A stretch of 64,000 nt of DNA from Sabethes cyaneus (taxonomy: Eukaryota; Arthropoda; Insecta; Diptera; Culicidae), in NCBI RefSeq assembly GCF_943734655.1, contig NC_071354.1:41823244-41887243 (forward strand). The letters run 5' to 3'. Position 1 is the stretch's first letter, and the number at the start of each line of letters is the position of its first letter. A program made the position numbers and the translations under genes. Positions 1 through 12,010 of this stretch are shown one piece after another. A model generated the notes under the pieces. That model worked only from the letters and a program-made list of their open reading frames with translations. It was not told where the DNA came from and ran no database searches.

Positions 1-85
1 AGCAGACAAGATTGGATTGAAGCTAAATACGTTTAAAACGAAGTATATGCTGGCGGGCGGGACCGAGCGCGACAGGGCCGAAAGA
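1..85 (+). pseudogene. RTE-clade LINE reverse transcriptase, C-terminal scrap
   Basis: The frame from position 17 reads KTKYMLAGGTERDRA. This matches the segment KTKYMVAGRERG at about 57660-57700 in the long RTE element of this window, which lies just C-terminal to the reverse-transcriptase palm. The fragment runs off the left edge and its homology ends near base 85. It is one of several RTE pieces in the window and is not a functional gene. Confidence 0.6.
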
Positions 86-114
86 AAATTAAAGCAAAAG
101 AAAAGCATTTTAAT

Positions 115-735
115 AATTAAATGTGTCCACTTTCGGCTTCCAGGACCTGCTGCAGCCACTTCGGCACGCTCTGTACTAGGTCCTTTAGGTGCTGTAGATC
201 TAGCTCTTTCCAGGCGTGCTTCAAGGTTCGAAATAGTTATTTATTTTTAATGGTAACACCAGTTTCGTCATCCCTACCATCAAGAAATGCTTACAAATTC
301 TCAATAGGATGGAGGTCCAGGATTTGTGAAGACCATTCCACCGGTTAGATCCGACAAGACCGTAAGAAAGATTTTGTCTTCTTCCGCTTCGGCTTGTTGT
401 CCTACTGAAATACAATTTTTCTTCAAAACCCGTTGGATTTAGGAAACCTCCACAAGATTCCCACAAGATGAATCCGTTGAATTTCACGAGGCTTTCCGTT
501 CCACCCCAAGAAAAACACCCCTAGACATTACATTTTCTCCTCGATGTTTCAGCGTGGCTTGGATGTGGCGTTCCTGATGCTACTCACCCGATCTGCGCCA
601 CATTTAAATCCACCGCTTTCGGTTAAACAACTCGAATTTAAATACGTCCGACCAGAGAACCGTTTTCCCGATCTCTAGGAGTTCATCAGTATGCTCTTTA
701 GCAAACTTAAACAAATCATTTGGCTACATTTGGTT
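115..735 (-). mobile_element. Tc1-type DNA transposon fossil (transposase remnant)
   Basis: Read on the minus strand from about 735 downward, the frames give FAKEHTDELLEIGKTVLWSD, then FELFNRKRWI, HIQATLKHRGENVMSRGVF and, near the end, LVQSVPKWLQQVLEA. These are the standard Tc1 transposase blocks around the second catalytic aspartate and the C-terminus. Several stops and frameshifts break it, so it is dead. The centre of the DDE domain has decayed most. Terminal inverted repeats were not located. Confidence 0.65.
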
Positions 736-779
736 TAGGCGGTGACGAACTGATAACTGAATGGTTTCTTGGATCTCGC

Positions 780-1690
780 TGGACGTAAAAAAGTCTTGCA
801 TAAACACCTGGAAAATCCAGAGTGGTCTGGATCAAAGAGGCTAAAGTGCTAAAAATGCCAAAAGGAACAGTGTGTTATGTTCTAAGGAGATAAGGAGAAC
901 CTAGGTGTGGGAAGGCGGCAAAGAACTTTTAAGAAAATCCCGACTAGAGACCGATAGCAGAGGGATAAGATATTGAGATGCATTGAATCCAATCCTACGA
1001 TGCCAACTATCAAACCATGCGGAATATCCTCGCTCGAGAAGGTTATAGGTCTTACAATCCCGGTAAACATCCGAGTCGGTACTTGAAGCAGGAATTGGTA
1101 GCCGAGTAGCGTGCTAGGTGTTTGTACGAGCAAGTTTTGACGAAATCCAATGGATGGTGAATTCTACGTGAAAATGGATTTCAAGCAACTTCCCGGTCAA
1201 AAATTGTGCATTGCAACAAGGCGTGATGTGCCAGGCAAGTATAAGTTCGTGTCTGCTGATTAATTTGTAATGATGGCCAGGATCTGGCAGGGAATATGTA
1301 GTTGTGAACTGCAGAATGAGCCTTTCATTACTTCGCCAACAGTGACTTCAAGTTTGTACAGGGAAGAATGTTTGTAGAAACGGATTTTGTCGCTCATTCG
1401 TAAACATAAGGTAACGTTATATTCTGGCCCGATTTAGCTAGCTATCACTACTCTAAAGTGGTGCTAAAGTGGTGTGCAGTTAATAACATCGATTTCATGC
1501 CTAAAGAAACGAATTCTTCAAATTGTCCGGAGCTTGGAGTTCGACCCATCGACAAGTTTTGGGCAATTGTCAAACACCGATTTCGGCGAAGCGGGGGGAC
1601 AGTCAACGTTTATATAGTTTGAGAAGAATTTTCCCAACTGCTGCATAGCTGTACTTCCTAGCAACAGCCCGGTGTGATACACCGTTTTGC
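780..1690 (+). mobile_element. mariner-like (DD37E type) transposase fossil
   Basis: Plus-strand frames give a helix-turn-helix-like start (KMPKGTVCYVLRR, about 853-890). Further on they give YVKMDFKQLPGQK (about 1170-1205), and at the end ILQIVRSLEFDPS followed by FGQLSNTDFGEAGG. In other frames the end reads NCPELGVRPIDKFWAIVK-like sequence, the typical block holding the final acidic residue. The arrangement resembles mosquito ITmD37E transposases. Many stops and shifts make it non-coding. It lies in opposite orientation to the neighbouring Tc1 fossil. Confidence 0.6.
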
Positions 1691-2755
1691 ACATCATGAA
1701 CCACCAACTGTCACCGCAAAGTTGGTGAAACTGGTTTTTTTAGTATTCCATAAGTGAAGCTTTCAAATAATAATATAAAAAATAAAATATACAAAACTAT
1801 AGGCCCGTTCACATCCTTGCTTCATACTAAATTTTGCATTTATCAACAATGAATTCTCTTGCCAGAGCAAGTTATAAGAATGGTACTGGCTCGAGGTGCG
1901 TAATAAAGCCTCTTGTCCGTGGGCAAATTATAACTTGTTCCACTATCTAGTTCTAGGAACAAGATTCGTGATGCAAAGTAGTAAGGAAAAACACATACGC
2001 TCCTACACATCCTCCCCTAGTGCTGAACACTGGTTTACCGACCAGGCCTCTAGCCGAGGCTAGTTATGAGAACGAAATCGAAGTGCAAGTGAAGACTGTT
2101 GTCCAAGAGCGAACTACAACTAGTCTCCGCACTTCCTAGTCCTAGATAAGGAGATTGGTTGGCAGCGTAGTAAAAAGCATAAAAGGAAAAAACAGGGTAA
2201 AAACATCGACTTTTAAGCACCGACAATAAACTCACTCCATAGAGATACTGCAAAAAGAACGAAGTGTGGAATACAGAAAAAGCGCCTGGACGATATCACA
2301 ATAGATCAAAATTCTGGTGGAATTGATGGTGCTGGGCATACAAAAAAATACTATTTCTAAAATGAAGTTAGATCGACAATTATGGTTAATGAGGTTTGCT
2401 CCTACTTGACCTCGAGGTATGACACCGATGACTGGGACAGATTGTTAGAATAAATAGGATTATAGTTAGCCCTGCAGTTGCCCTGTACATTTACAGTTGG
2501 TTCGAACAAAACTTCAGAAGGTCCAATTCCGAAAACGAAGTGTTGCTCCAGGATTTTATTTGTAGTGATTCCTAACGGACAATGAACAATGATTGCGGTT
2601 TCAACAGGACGGCGGGACATGCCGAGAAAAACATATTCTCACAAAATAGCCCGTGGTAGTGAAGACTATGGATTTTAACGTGTGTCGAATGTTCTGATAG
2701 TTCTCATTCTAATAGCCGAACAGACTAAGCCCTCGTACAAAGTGCACCCTATATC
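1691..2755. other. unassigned non-coding stretch
   Basis: No coding region or clear element is recognised. Short minus-strand frames (2050-2253, 2402-2620) have no recognisable motifs. The stretch contains a small hairpin with CTTGTTCC/GGAACAAG arms near 1930-1965. It separates the mariner fossil from an RTE tail. Confidence 0.5.
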
Positions 2756-3715
2756 AGAGTGTTCAAAGTTTTCGAAAAACGCGTGCTAAGAACGATCTTC
2801 GGCGGCGTACAAGAGAACGGAGTATGGAGGCGGAGGGTGAACCTTGAACTCGTACAGCTAACAGCTGCATAGCAAACCCAGTATTCAAAGGGTGGCTAAA
2901 GCTGGACGGATACGATGGGCAGGGCAAGTTGCAAGAATGCCGGAGAACTACCCAAAGATGGTGGTCGCTTCAAATCCGGTAGGAACAAGACGACCATGGG
3001 CACAGCGAGCAAGATGGTTAGACCTATAGTCACTATATATATAGAAAATTCTCATAATGCAAGAAACAAAACCATTTTTCTTCATTTGAATGTGTCTACT
3101 CCCTTTGTTAATTCCCCTTGTGTTGTCTTCCAGTCACTAGTAAACCTGTCTTCTTCTCGGTAATCCCCATAAATCGACACAAAGCCTTTTTTTTACGTTT
3201 TTGAACCTCCCCTTTGTAAATGGCCACCGTCTTCCCCCTTTCAGCAAACCAGCTACTTTTACAACTGCCATCGCTTCAAATGCAAAAGAAACGCAACCTC
3301 TTTTACTTATTTGTACCTACCCAGTGATGATTTCCTTCTGTCAAAGAACATGTGTGCCAAGTTTGATAAAGAAACGCCCATCCGTTTTGTAGTTATGGCC
3401 TCCACCCGCCCCCCCTCTGTTAAAGCCACCTCCTTTTGTCAACCCCCCACTGCTGATTCCCTTATGTCAAGGAATATGTGAGCCAAGTTTGGTGGAAACC
3501 GGTCAAGGCGTTCTGGAGTTATGGTGAAACGTACAAACATACCCACGTTCACTTTTATATTTGTAGATAACTATAGTAAGACCAGGTGGAGCGAGAACTG
3601 GCAGACAGTACGCGGTGTCCAAGGAATTGTATAGTGGTAGCCCATAACCGAGTAAATTTCAGGAACTTTGTTCATCAGGCTTGGTTTTAGGATGGCAAGT
3701 CAACTAAGTAAGTAA
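2756..3715 (+). pseudogene. RTE-clade LINE 3' coding tail, split by a 554-bp insertion
   Basis: Bases 2756-3024 encode the C-terminal signature of RTE elements: FEKRVLRTIFGGVQENGVWRR, then GRIRWAGQVARMPENYPK in mixed frames. The frame then meets a repeat at 3025. It resumes at 3579 with the next codons of the same motif (RWLD then QVEREL...), ending in an AAGTAAGTAAG-like tail near 3710. The five bases AGACC occur on both sides of the insertion, as a target-site duplication would. Stops and shifts make it a dead fragment. Confidence 0.75.
3025..3578 (+). mobile_element. Repeat family A, 554-bp insertion with AGACC duplication
   Basis: The insert lies inside an RTE tail and is flanked by AGACC at 3020-3024 and 3579-3583. 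Its ends begin TATAGT and end ACTATAGTA, a short imperfect inverted repeat. The body carries phrases such as GCCAAGTTTGGTGGAAACCGG and GGAGTTATGGTGAAACGTAC, widespread in insect non-coding repeats. A second, inverted copy lies at about 15720-16228. No protein is encoded. A 5-bp duplication would fit Transib among known superfamilies, but the ends do not clearly match, so the class stays open. Confidence 0.65.
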
Positions 3716-3872
3716 GAGTGTTCTCATAAGGATACGTAAAATCAATGCTACCAAATTAACGACCTTGAAGGCGAAATCGAAATCAATCAATTTTTGCGCA
3801 GAGCATTAGGAATAGAGGGCAGACCCAAAAGAGATGTGAGCCGACGAAATTCGTCACGTAATCTAAATCCTT

Positions 3873-3980
3873 CCCAAGTAACAATTTGGGTTTCAATACA
3901 CTCTTATGATGGCATTTAAGACCAAAATTGGTCGTGAAAACCGCCATAAGAGTACAATAAAACTCACTTTGTTGCTTGGG
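3873..3980. mobile_element. MITE family B, copy 1
   Basis: This is a 108-bp foldback. The left end CCCAAGTAACAATTTGGG mirrors the right end CTTTGTTGCTTGGG, and inner arms with CACTCTTATG and CATAAGAGT also pair. Two more copies lie at 11904-12010 and 41841-41933. It is too short to code for anything. It probably moves by a transposase supplied elsewhere. Confidence 0.7.
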
Positions 3981-4009
3981 TTGTATTTACAAATGATCGT
4001 TATCACTGC

Positions 4010-5060
4010 ATCAGACTAACAAACGACTATCTTCCTATGGTGCGACACAGTCGGCAAAAGTAGCATACTCGAAAAATTTTTAGATCTTCGGCAAAATAAA
4101 GTTTCGAAGATGAAAATAGTTCGATCAGGTTATTGATATAGATTACAAAGATGACAGAACCAAGCACACTGCCTTGTAGTACACCAGACGATATTGCAAT
4201 TAAAGTTTGCGGTCGGACAAGTATAACTAAAATCAATCGAGGAGCTATGAGGGAAAACCGATGTGATTTAGTTTTTCAATAATCAGATTGTATGGTGTAA
4301 TGTCAAACGCTTTCGACTTGCCAAATAGATTCTAGCTCACGTGATATCGCTGTAACACAGCACATACGATTTGAGGTTGTTGAATGATGCCAAACTAACT
4401 CATGTTGGCTGTTAGGGATAATTGATGCAACTGACCTGTATATAGTTGATGGATCAGTTTTTCGAATATCTTACTGAGGCTGCAAAATATGGATATTCCA
4501 CGAGAATAGACCGATTTCTAACTTCCGTAACTTCAGTTCTATAAACACTCGAGTAATAAATTGTTTCCTCAAAGCTGACCGACAAAGGAACCTGATAGTG
4601 AATCGCAAAGAGCAAGCAGCATCTTGTCAACTGAGTTAATTTAAAAGAGTCGATTGACCTACTCCATGTTCAAAAAAATAGAATTCAACGTGTCATAGTT
4701 ACATGAAGAATAGTCAAGTTTGATCTGTTCGACTTGGTCGTCAGATATTGACGCGTCCATCTCGTCCAGTAGTAAAATGATTGATGCGTGGTGGCAGTCG
4801 ACAGGCAACAGTGGAGTGGTCGATGCAACATTCGTGTTGACAATATGACTAATCTGTCTCAAGCCACTGGCAATCAGTAAAGTGTAACAACTCAATTTCA
4901 GCTGAGGCGTTTGAAGGAATATACCCGTTAATATCCACAAACCTCTGACATTCTGATAATACGCCGAAGGACCGCGGACGTTTTTTTTGCGCTAAATTGG
5001 ATTGGATGCATTGAGTTTAGCTGACGTTTGGTTTCAGCAATACGGCACTACTTGCCAGAC
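4010..5060 (-). pseudogene. non-LTR retrotransposon remnant (endonuclease end plus RT)
   Basis: On the minus strand, 4940-4659 reads like the end of an APE endonuclease domain of a LINE (GLRQISHIVN, then LLPVDCHHASIILLLDE, with the conserved D-x-H motif). Further on, 4236-4027 gives GVLQGSVLGSVIFVIYINNL and KLYFAEDLKIFR, the RT motif with FADD degraded to FAED. Stops lie between the two parts. The fragment ends abruptly near 4010, and no 3' tail is visible. It belongs to the Jockey/I/CR1 group; the exact clade cannot be set by eye. Confidence 0.7.
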
Positions 5061-8000
5061 AACAGGCAAAACAATTGAAAGACGAGCTTGGTGAATAATC
5101 ATTCATCACTCGATTTAAACCTGTAAATTGACATCTCTGCCAGCAATTTTTCAAGGCAAGGATTTGATAAAATTTCTCTCGTCTATAGACCAGCAACGCT
5201 TGTGTCGTCAGAAGACAATTATGTGCTGAGCATAATTTAAATGTACAATTGGTGTGCGTAATGTGTAATTTGTATAATCATTAAGTACAAAAACCAAACA
5301 ACAGTAATCAAATAAAATAAATCTATTTTCCTGCTTTACCTCTCGAAGTATCTTTGTTACTTAATCTATTTGTCATAATAACAAAATGTAGTACATCAAG
5401 TGCTGATATTGATTAAAAGGTATAAGTAGGTTTAAATTCCTAATGCTCAGCTCATTTCTATCGATTAAATTTAGCTTTCAAATTTGGCAGTAAATCTGAG
5501 ATTCGCTGTATGTCATTCCATAAATTTGAACAAAACCTTTTTCACCATTCGTATCGGTAGAATGGCGTTTTTTCTCTCTCTCTCGTTTTGATTGTTGTGC
5601 TTATTGCAGGCATGTACATACAATGCAATGCAACTCAGCCTAGCCCCAACTTCATCGTTCGAGGCAGTCGTCGTGGTACCTAGTTGAAGTCCCTCAGCAG
5701 CGAGAGAGAGGGACTACAAACAATTTGAACTCTTCGCCCGGCCGACCGGAAAATGTGCAGTGTTTGTGCAGCGGCTTGCACTCTACTAAGTTCTCTATTG
5801 CTAGGCTGGTATATACCGTCAACATGAGTGTTTCCCTCAGTGTAAAGTTTCACGTAGGATCTAGCAATGTATGGTAAAGCAATGCACTGCACTGGTGTGT
5901 GCCAAATAAATAGTGGCAGTGAGTGGCGAGCGGCGGTTGCAGCACCAGCAGCGGGATGGGGCGGTCAAATCAAGAGGTGCACCTTCTTGATGCCAGTGGA
6001 CCAGAGGCCAGAGCAGAGCAGAGCGGTGTGGCAGCTGGCGCGTCCGCCGGTGTGAAGGAACAAACCAAAGGGGCACTCGGTGCGGTGGGGTAGAACAGCT
6101 CTTTTACCTTTTGTGCCTGTTTGCCTATTCATAGACTGCGGCCGGCCGGCGCGGCGGTCGGGGCCGAAGCGCGATCGTATAGGGAAAAGTTGCAAATCCG
6201 GTCGTCGACTGTTGCTAGGCAGAAGCAATAAGCTGGCACTGAAAGGAAAAATACGGTGGAAAACATCTGATGGTACGGATCGAGCATGACTCGCTCAAAG
6301 GCGCAAAATGTGTGTGAGTGGGAATGTTTATTTCTATAAATTATAGTTAGTTTATTTGAGTTCTCATGGGAAATTTTGGTAAGGCAAGAGAATAATTGAA
6401 TGCAATTCAAAGAGTCAATCACGGTCCGTACACAGTACTTCACCCGCTCTTAATAGGCCCAAACTGGACGCTCCGTCAGCTGATTGCATTGCAGTACGCT
6501 ACACGTGAACCGGGCCAGGCCAGGCCTCTGAAACAATCGATTCAGGCAAAGGCTTAGACTCTCACACATTGGCACGTGTTGAGCTAGATCGAATTCGCAA
6601 TCATCGGACCATCTTCGGTTTCCGCAGGAGGGCATTCGCACTGCGACAAGCCTGCTTCCTTTTCGCTCGATAGGCAAAAACGACTGCCTACCTACTTGTC
6701 AACCGCACACACGGACAAAGAAAAATCAACATCGCAATCCGCTCGATGCTATCGAGTGTTTCCGAAATGATAAACGAACCTCGCAGTGGGACGCCGGTTT
6801 CCAATTTCTCGCAGCCCAAAGCGAAAATCGGACACTTCAATCAACCGGCAAAATGAGCATCAGCTGGAAGTCAATCCGGGCGCAGATACAAATCTCGCTT
6901 GACCTGCTTCTACGCCTGTGGCACACGTTTTCACTTCACAATGTCCGCAGTCCCCATAGGTCGATCCCAGAGTCGTGTCGTTTGGGGCTGGGCCTGGTGT
7001 CAATTGCACATGACGGCGGTGACAGTGCATACATTGTACGCTGCTGCCGTTATAGCCTCTCCAGCGAAGAGGGCTCTAACATCGAAAATGATCTGCGATA
7101 GGCTTAAGCTTAGCCACAGTAGGGTCGACGACTTCACAGAGCAAGTGGTGCGAAAAAATAATATAAAGAGGTAACGTAGAAGAAAACATGCCCCGAGGGC
7201 TTGTGGTACGTGCTAATGACAATACCTTGCACGCTTTCGGATTATGATGGAACTGGCACGGTGGGCCGGCGAAATGATTGTTTGCTAAAAACTATCTTAG
7301 AAATAGATATGGAAATGGTTTCAAACGACTAGCTTTACCATCTTGTAGCCCCTCGTAGTAACCTGGTTCATCAGCTGGCCGGAGGCCATCAGTAGGTGAA
7401 AATGATGAAGCAAATTCAAAGAAGACCCAGTAACAACAGAGAGTGTTATTGCATCACACAGTATCCGGGACACTTTCTACCGGCTGTGGCGACGCTGGTC
7501 GGCCAGTCAGTTCCACCTCTGCTACCACTCCACAGCCTCCGCGTAGCACAAAAACCTCGCCTAACCGCGTAATCAACCAGCGCAACGCACCGGGCCACCA
7601 ACCTACCGGCTCACGAGATGACGAGATGGAGATGAACCCAAAAGCCGGGACGATGCAAGCAGCCTAACCGGGTAGGTAGGTATAAGGCTGAACCGAAGAG
7701 CGCAGCACACCGACTGGGCCGTAAACCAGGCGAATGGAATACAACAACCGGGTAAACAACGGAATCAATTATTCAACTCTTCGCTGTAATTTAGCGAAAA
7801 CTGTTCGCGTTTGGAGAAATGTTGGATAAGAGTCTCTATATATGCTGAACACCGGCGGCGGGGGCAGCCCTAGCCAGCTACTGGGCCGGCTCCAAACAAT
7901 TTATTCACTGTAGCTCAACGTGAGTTGTGTGAGTGGTCAACTCAAAATATATTGAAGCAATATATTGTTTTTATTTCTTCATTTTAATTCTATGACATTA

Positions 8001-8379
8001 AAACACTAGATTGCGTACTGTTACTACATATTTTTAATAAAAATTCTAAACTAAAGTTCGCACGGAAAAACACTCCATCTGACGGTACCAGCAGCGAACA
8101 GCCGCCGTTGGACAGACAGCGTTCACGCGGACACAACAAAAGCCGCTGCTTGCTTGTTTTGCGGGAAGAGAGTTCCCTTTGCTTTGCGCGAAGAAAACGT
8201 GTGGTCATTGAACTGCAATCTCAATGGTCGTAACTCGAAAAGGTGATGGATATGTTTCGTTCAACATTGACAATGCACTCCGAGCCAATGGCGGACAAAA
8301 CCGTTTTTTGATTGTTTAGCAAGCGTTCTTCAGCTGCTTTTCGACTTTTTACGCAAGACTTTTTAAGAATGAGTAAAGT
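5061..8379. other. unassigned non-coding stretch with GC-richer islands
   Basis: No gene is recognised. GC-richer islands near 5930-6180 and 7440-7680 contain CGG-rich phrases and short open frames on both strands, without coding motifs. A TATATA at about 5811 followed about 30 bases later by TCAGTG (5839) resembles an insect TATA-initiator pair, but no transcript can be proposed from it. This could be intronic or regulatory DNA of a large gene; that is a guess. Confidence 0.4.
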
Positions 8380-9330
8380 TTATTGAGTAGAAAATGTATT
8401 CTGTCGACTGGTGTCTTTTTGACGTTAATCTTTACTTTTTTGTGCGGCTTTTCAGTTTTTTGCAGAAAAAAAGTAAAAATTTATCTATCACTTTTCGTAG
8501 TTTTGTTTTTTCGTCTTTTATCTTTAATATCTCGTCTGTTATCTTGTTACGTGTGCTGGTGTCTTCTTCTTGTTGTTTTTTTAATGTCTTTTAGTCATTC
8601 TTTTTAACATCTGCCTTTCTAGAATCTTCACATCGTCTTTTTGTTTCTTTTCAGCGATTTGCAGTTGTTCTAGATAGTTTCTGCTTATTGTGTTAGTAGT
8701 TACTGGTTTGTTGTCTTTTTTGTCTCTTCATCGCCTTGTATGAATTAATTTATAGTTTTTTCGTTGTTTTTAATTGTTTTATTTTTTACATTTTGACGTT
8801 TCACTGGTATTTTTTCGGCGTCTTTTCATCAACCTTCCGCTGTTTTTTTCGACTTTCTTTTATCGTCTTTTTGTAATTTTATTGGTGTCTTTACGATGTT
8901 CAGTCACCTCTTTGTTGTATTCATCACATTATCGTTGTTTTTTGACACCTGTTTTTTTGCAATTTCTGCAATTTTTTCTGCGCTTTTTTCTTTTTTTGTT
9001 GTTTTATTTGTTGGCGTATTGGCGTATTTTCGCTGTCGTTTTGTATTATGTTTTTCGTTTTTTCATCGGTTTTTATCATTATTTCAACGTTTTTTCGGTG
9101 CCTTTTCGTAATTTATTTACAATTATTACATTGTTCTTTTTGTTGCCAGGACAGAAGTCTTTTTACCGCCTTTTCAACGTTCTTTAGTTTTGTTTATGTA
9201 GTATATTCGTTTTCTTTTTATCGTCTTTTTGGCGTGTTTTGTCGTTTCTTTTATTTTGTATTTTTATCGCTGCTTTGGCGTCTTTCTATCGTTTTTTCAT
9301 GATTTTTACGTCGTATTTTTGTCGACTTTT
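8380..9330. repeat. degenerate T-rich array (TTTTCGTCTTTT type)
   Basis: About 950 bp are made of loosely repeated T-rich units such as TTTTTCGTCTTTT and TTTTTCGTTGTTTT. The purine-poor plus strand lacks stops over long spans, so it produces artefactual open frames of 60-137 codons full of F, V and L. It resembles the pyrimidine arrays near 12-13.7 kb and 20.5-22 kb, but uses G more often and lacks the leading GAAATTG part. Confidence 0.7.
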
Positions 9331-11619
9331 TGAGTATTTTCGCAATTTTTTCGCTAGCGTTGGAAGATTTGGTGAAAATGGATTCGAAATTCTGCTGGTA
9401 ACCCTTGTTAACACACACGCAGGATTCCTGCTTTTAGAATCCCGAGGATTCCTGTTTCAAAGTGAAGGGGATTCCTTTACCAAGTTATAGGAATCCTGAG
9501 TCCTGGAGATTCACCTGCTAGATTCTCATACTAGAATTGCAAAATTGCACAACACGATACCAATGCCAGGAATCCCAGAGATTATTTTTGATCCGCCCGG
9601 GAAGTGAGCTTATCCGCGCGATAAGTCGCTTCAATTAAGAACTTAAATTGAATTGCGGTGTTTGTTTTTACTAATTGCGGCGTTTTTGTTTCTAACTTTT
9701 CGATTTTAACTAAACGATTCTTCCCTTCCGAACAATATAAACAAAAGGTGTGGCACCCGACCTTTTAGAAACATGTTATGGCCTGGTGAAACGAGGTAAT
9801 CGTCGCACTTCAAAATTGGCTCTAAAAATCGGGGAGCAAAAAAATTTGTTAAACTTGAGTAAAAATTTTCTGAGTGAAATCAATTATCTGTGGGTTTTAC
9901 AGCCAAAAGAAGTCGAAAAAAGAGTGTACGGAGTGTTAACGCTTCTAGCACGAAAATGTATGTATGTATGTATGGGGATAGCCACCATCACCTCAAGGGT
10001 TTCCCATTGTATGCAAGTAGAATTACTGCAGTATCGAATTTATCTACCCAGTAACTTTCATGTCAATGCTGTTCGTGAAGGACCAAAAGGGGTTGGGTGG
10101 ATCTATAAGCAATGTCGCTTATATGATTCCACGGGAATATAAGACACTCCTTCCAGCATAGACCTCCAGTTTCTAGATACATAACTTCGCCGTGCAAACT
10201 TATCTTGCGTGATGATTTGTGTGCTAGAAGGGCGCGTCAAAATCCTCTCCGACCTTATATGACTTGGGCTGGTTACCACATCCCTCATCCAGTCTTTGAT
10301 TCATTCGATACCCTGATGCTCCCTTCCCTCCCTTTTTATGATGTATATGTAAATGTATTAAATAATGAGTAATATGAATATACATTATATATATAAAGAA
10401 TATCTATTATAGTGGCAATAATTCTTCACTTGTTTATGTATCGCAGTCATATACTAATTAATAAACTATATTTTAAAAGTACATTCAATTGTATAAAATT
10501 GTACACTGTATTATTAACCTAGTCAGCCTCCCGATGGGCCAGCAAAGTCTGCGACTGTGTAAGGTTTAAAACGGACAGCGCACAAGAAAGACATCGCCAC
10601 ACATCAGTCTTCAGCCTAAAAAACAAACAGCCAAACCACTACTTATCTAAGCACTCGTCGGAACGTCCTCTGACCACTCTACATATCAGACCTTACACAT
10701 GGGGAGCATGGTACCCGTACACTATGTACAGACTGTGTGCATGATGGTCTCTTATTCCCACCACTAGCAAGCAAAAACACGAAAAGACGAACGGCGATGA
10801 TACGGTTTATTCGTCGCGCTTTCAACGGCAAGTAGCGCAGCAGCGAAATGCACACACAGAAAGCTCGAAGCTATGTGCTGGCAAAAAAATTAACAAGCCC
10901 CAACTGCTTCACTAACACACATGCACTTTGCATTTGATGCACATTATTATACGAACTGCCGAAACGGAATTTTTCTTGCGCTGAGCACACAGCTGAGCGG
11001 GCAATATCATTGCTCGAATACACAGACATGCATAACCGACAAAGAACAAAGCTGAAATAGCTTGGTTCGGAAACGCACTTTTCATCACAATTAGCTCAAA
11101 ATATCACTCATTCCGATCCGCGGGGTATAAACTCATCGTTAGTCACTCTTGCTTATAGGAATTTCAACTAGAGGCACTCGCGTATATTAAATCAAAGCGA
11201 AAACTACTGATCTTTCGATCCAACGTATCGCGAAAACACACAAGCGTCCGATCTCTCTACTTTCCCATACCGAACTGGTTAACGCTTCTAGCACGAAAAT
11301 GGACAAAAAATGGAAGTACAAATAATGTAGCTTCTGAAAACCGGCAAAATTTTTATTTTTCAATTTTGACCTTATTTTGGTTTTTGCATAGAAAATAGCA
11401 ACGTATATATCAAATGCAAGAATAAATTCGGGTTTCACGATTAAACTTCAAGAAAAAAATTCCTATACATGTTAATTTTTTTTGTGCGTGATTAAAAAAA
11501 TCTCTTTGTTTTTTTTTCGCCCCCCCCCCCCCCCTTCAATTGTCTAGCATCGGAAGGACAAAAACTTCATAAAATATTTGTAATGGCCTTATTACTATTA
11601 TTATTAATCTATTATCACA
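9331..11619. other. unassigned stretch with a 24-bp direct repeat
   Basis: No gene is recognised. An identical 24-bp word starts GTTAACGCTTC and occurs at 9935-9958 and 11278-11301, 1.3 kb apart in the same orientation. A short ATGT run lies at 9955-9975. A 14-base poly-C run sits near 11520. The frame at 9750-10142 (130 codons) has no recognisable domain. Confidence 0.5.
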
Positions 11620-11903
11620 AAATTACTGGCCGCTTAGGTTGAAAATTTCAGCTGTTGAAAACTGTTGGTTGCAATGGGATTTAAAATCAACATTGAAATT
11701 TGACTAGAAATTGTACCTGACATTGGACATTAAATTAGACATGACTATGAACATGGACTCGAAATTAGACTCGAAGTGTTGGGAGTAGAATTGACATATT
11801 TCGTCTTAACATCTCACACGCTTTACTTCTTTTCTGTTTATTTTATTCTCTTACAGTACCGGTTTTCCACTTTTTATTCCGTTTCTTCTTCTCTTCTGTA
11901 CCG

Positions 11904-12010
11904 CCCATTTGACAAATTGGGTTTTTTACACTCTTATGATGGCTTTTATGAACAAAATTAGGCATAAAACCCGTTATAAGATCGCAATATAACTCATATT
12001 GTTACTTGAG
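11904..12010. mobile_element. MITE family B, copy 2
   Basis: The copy keeps the core phrases of family B (CACTCTTATGATGGC, then ACTCATATTGTTACTTG) and the foldback shape, but its left end has diverged. It is inserted at the boundary between the GAAATTG-type and pyrimidine-type parts of the composite block. Confidence 0.6.
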
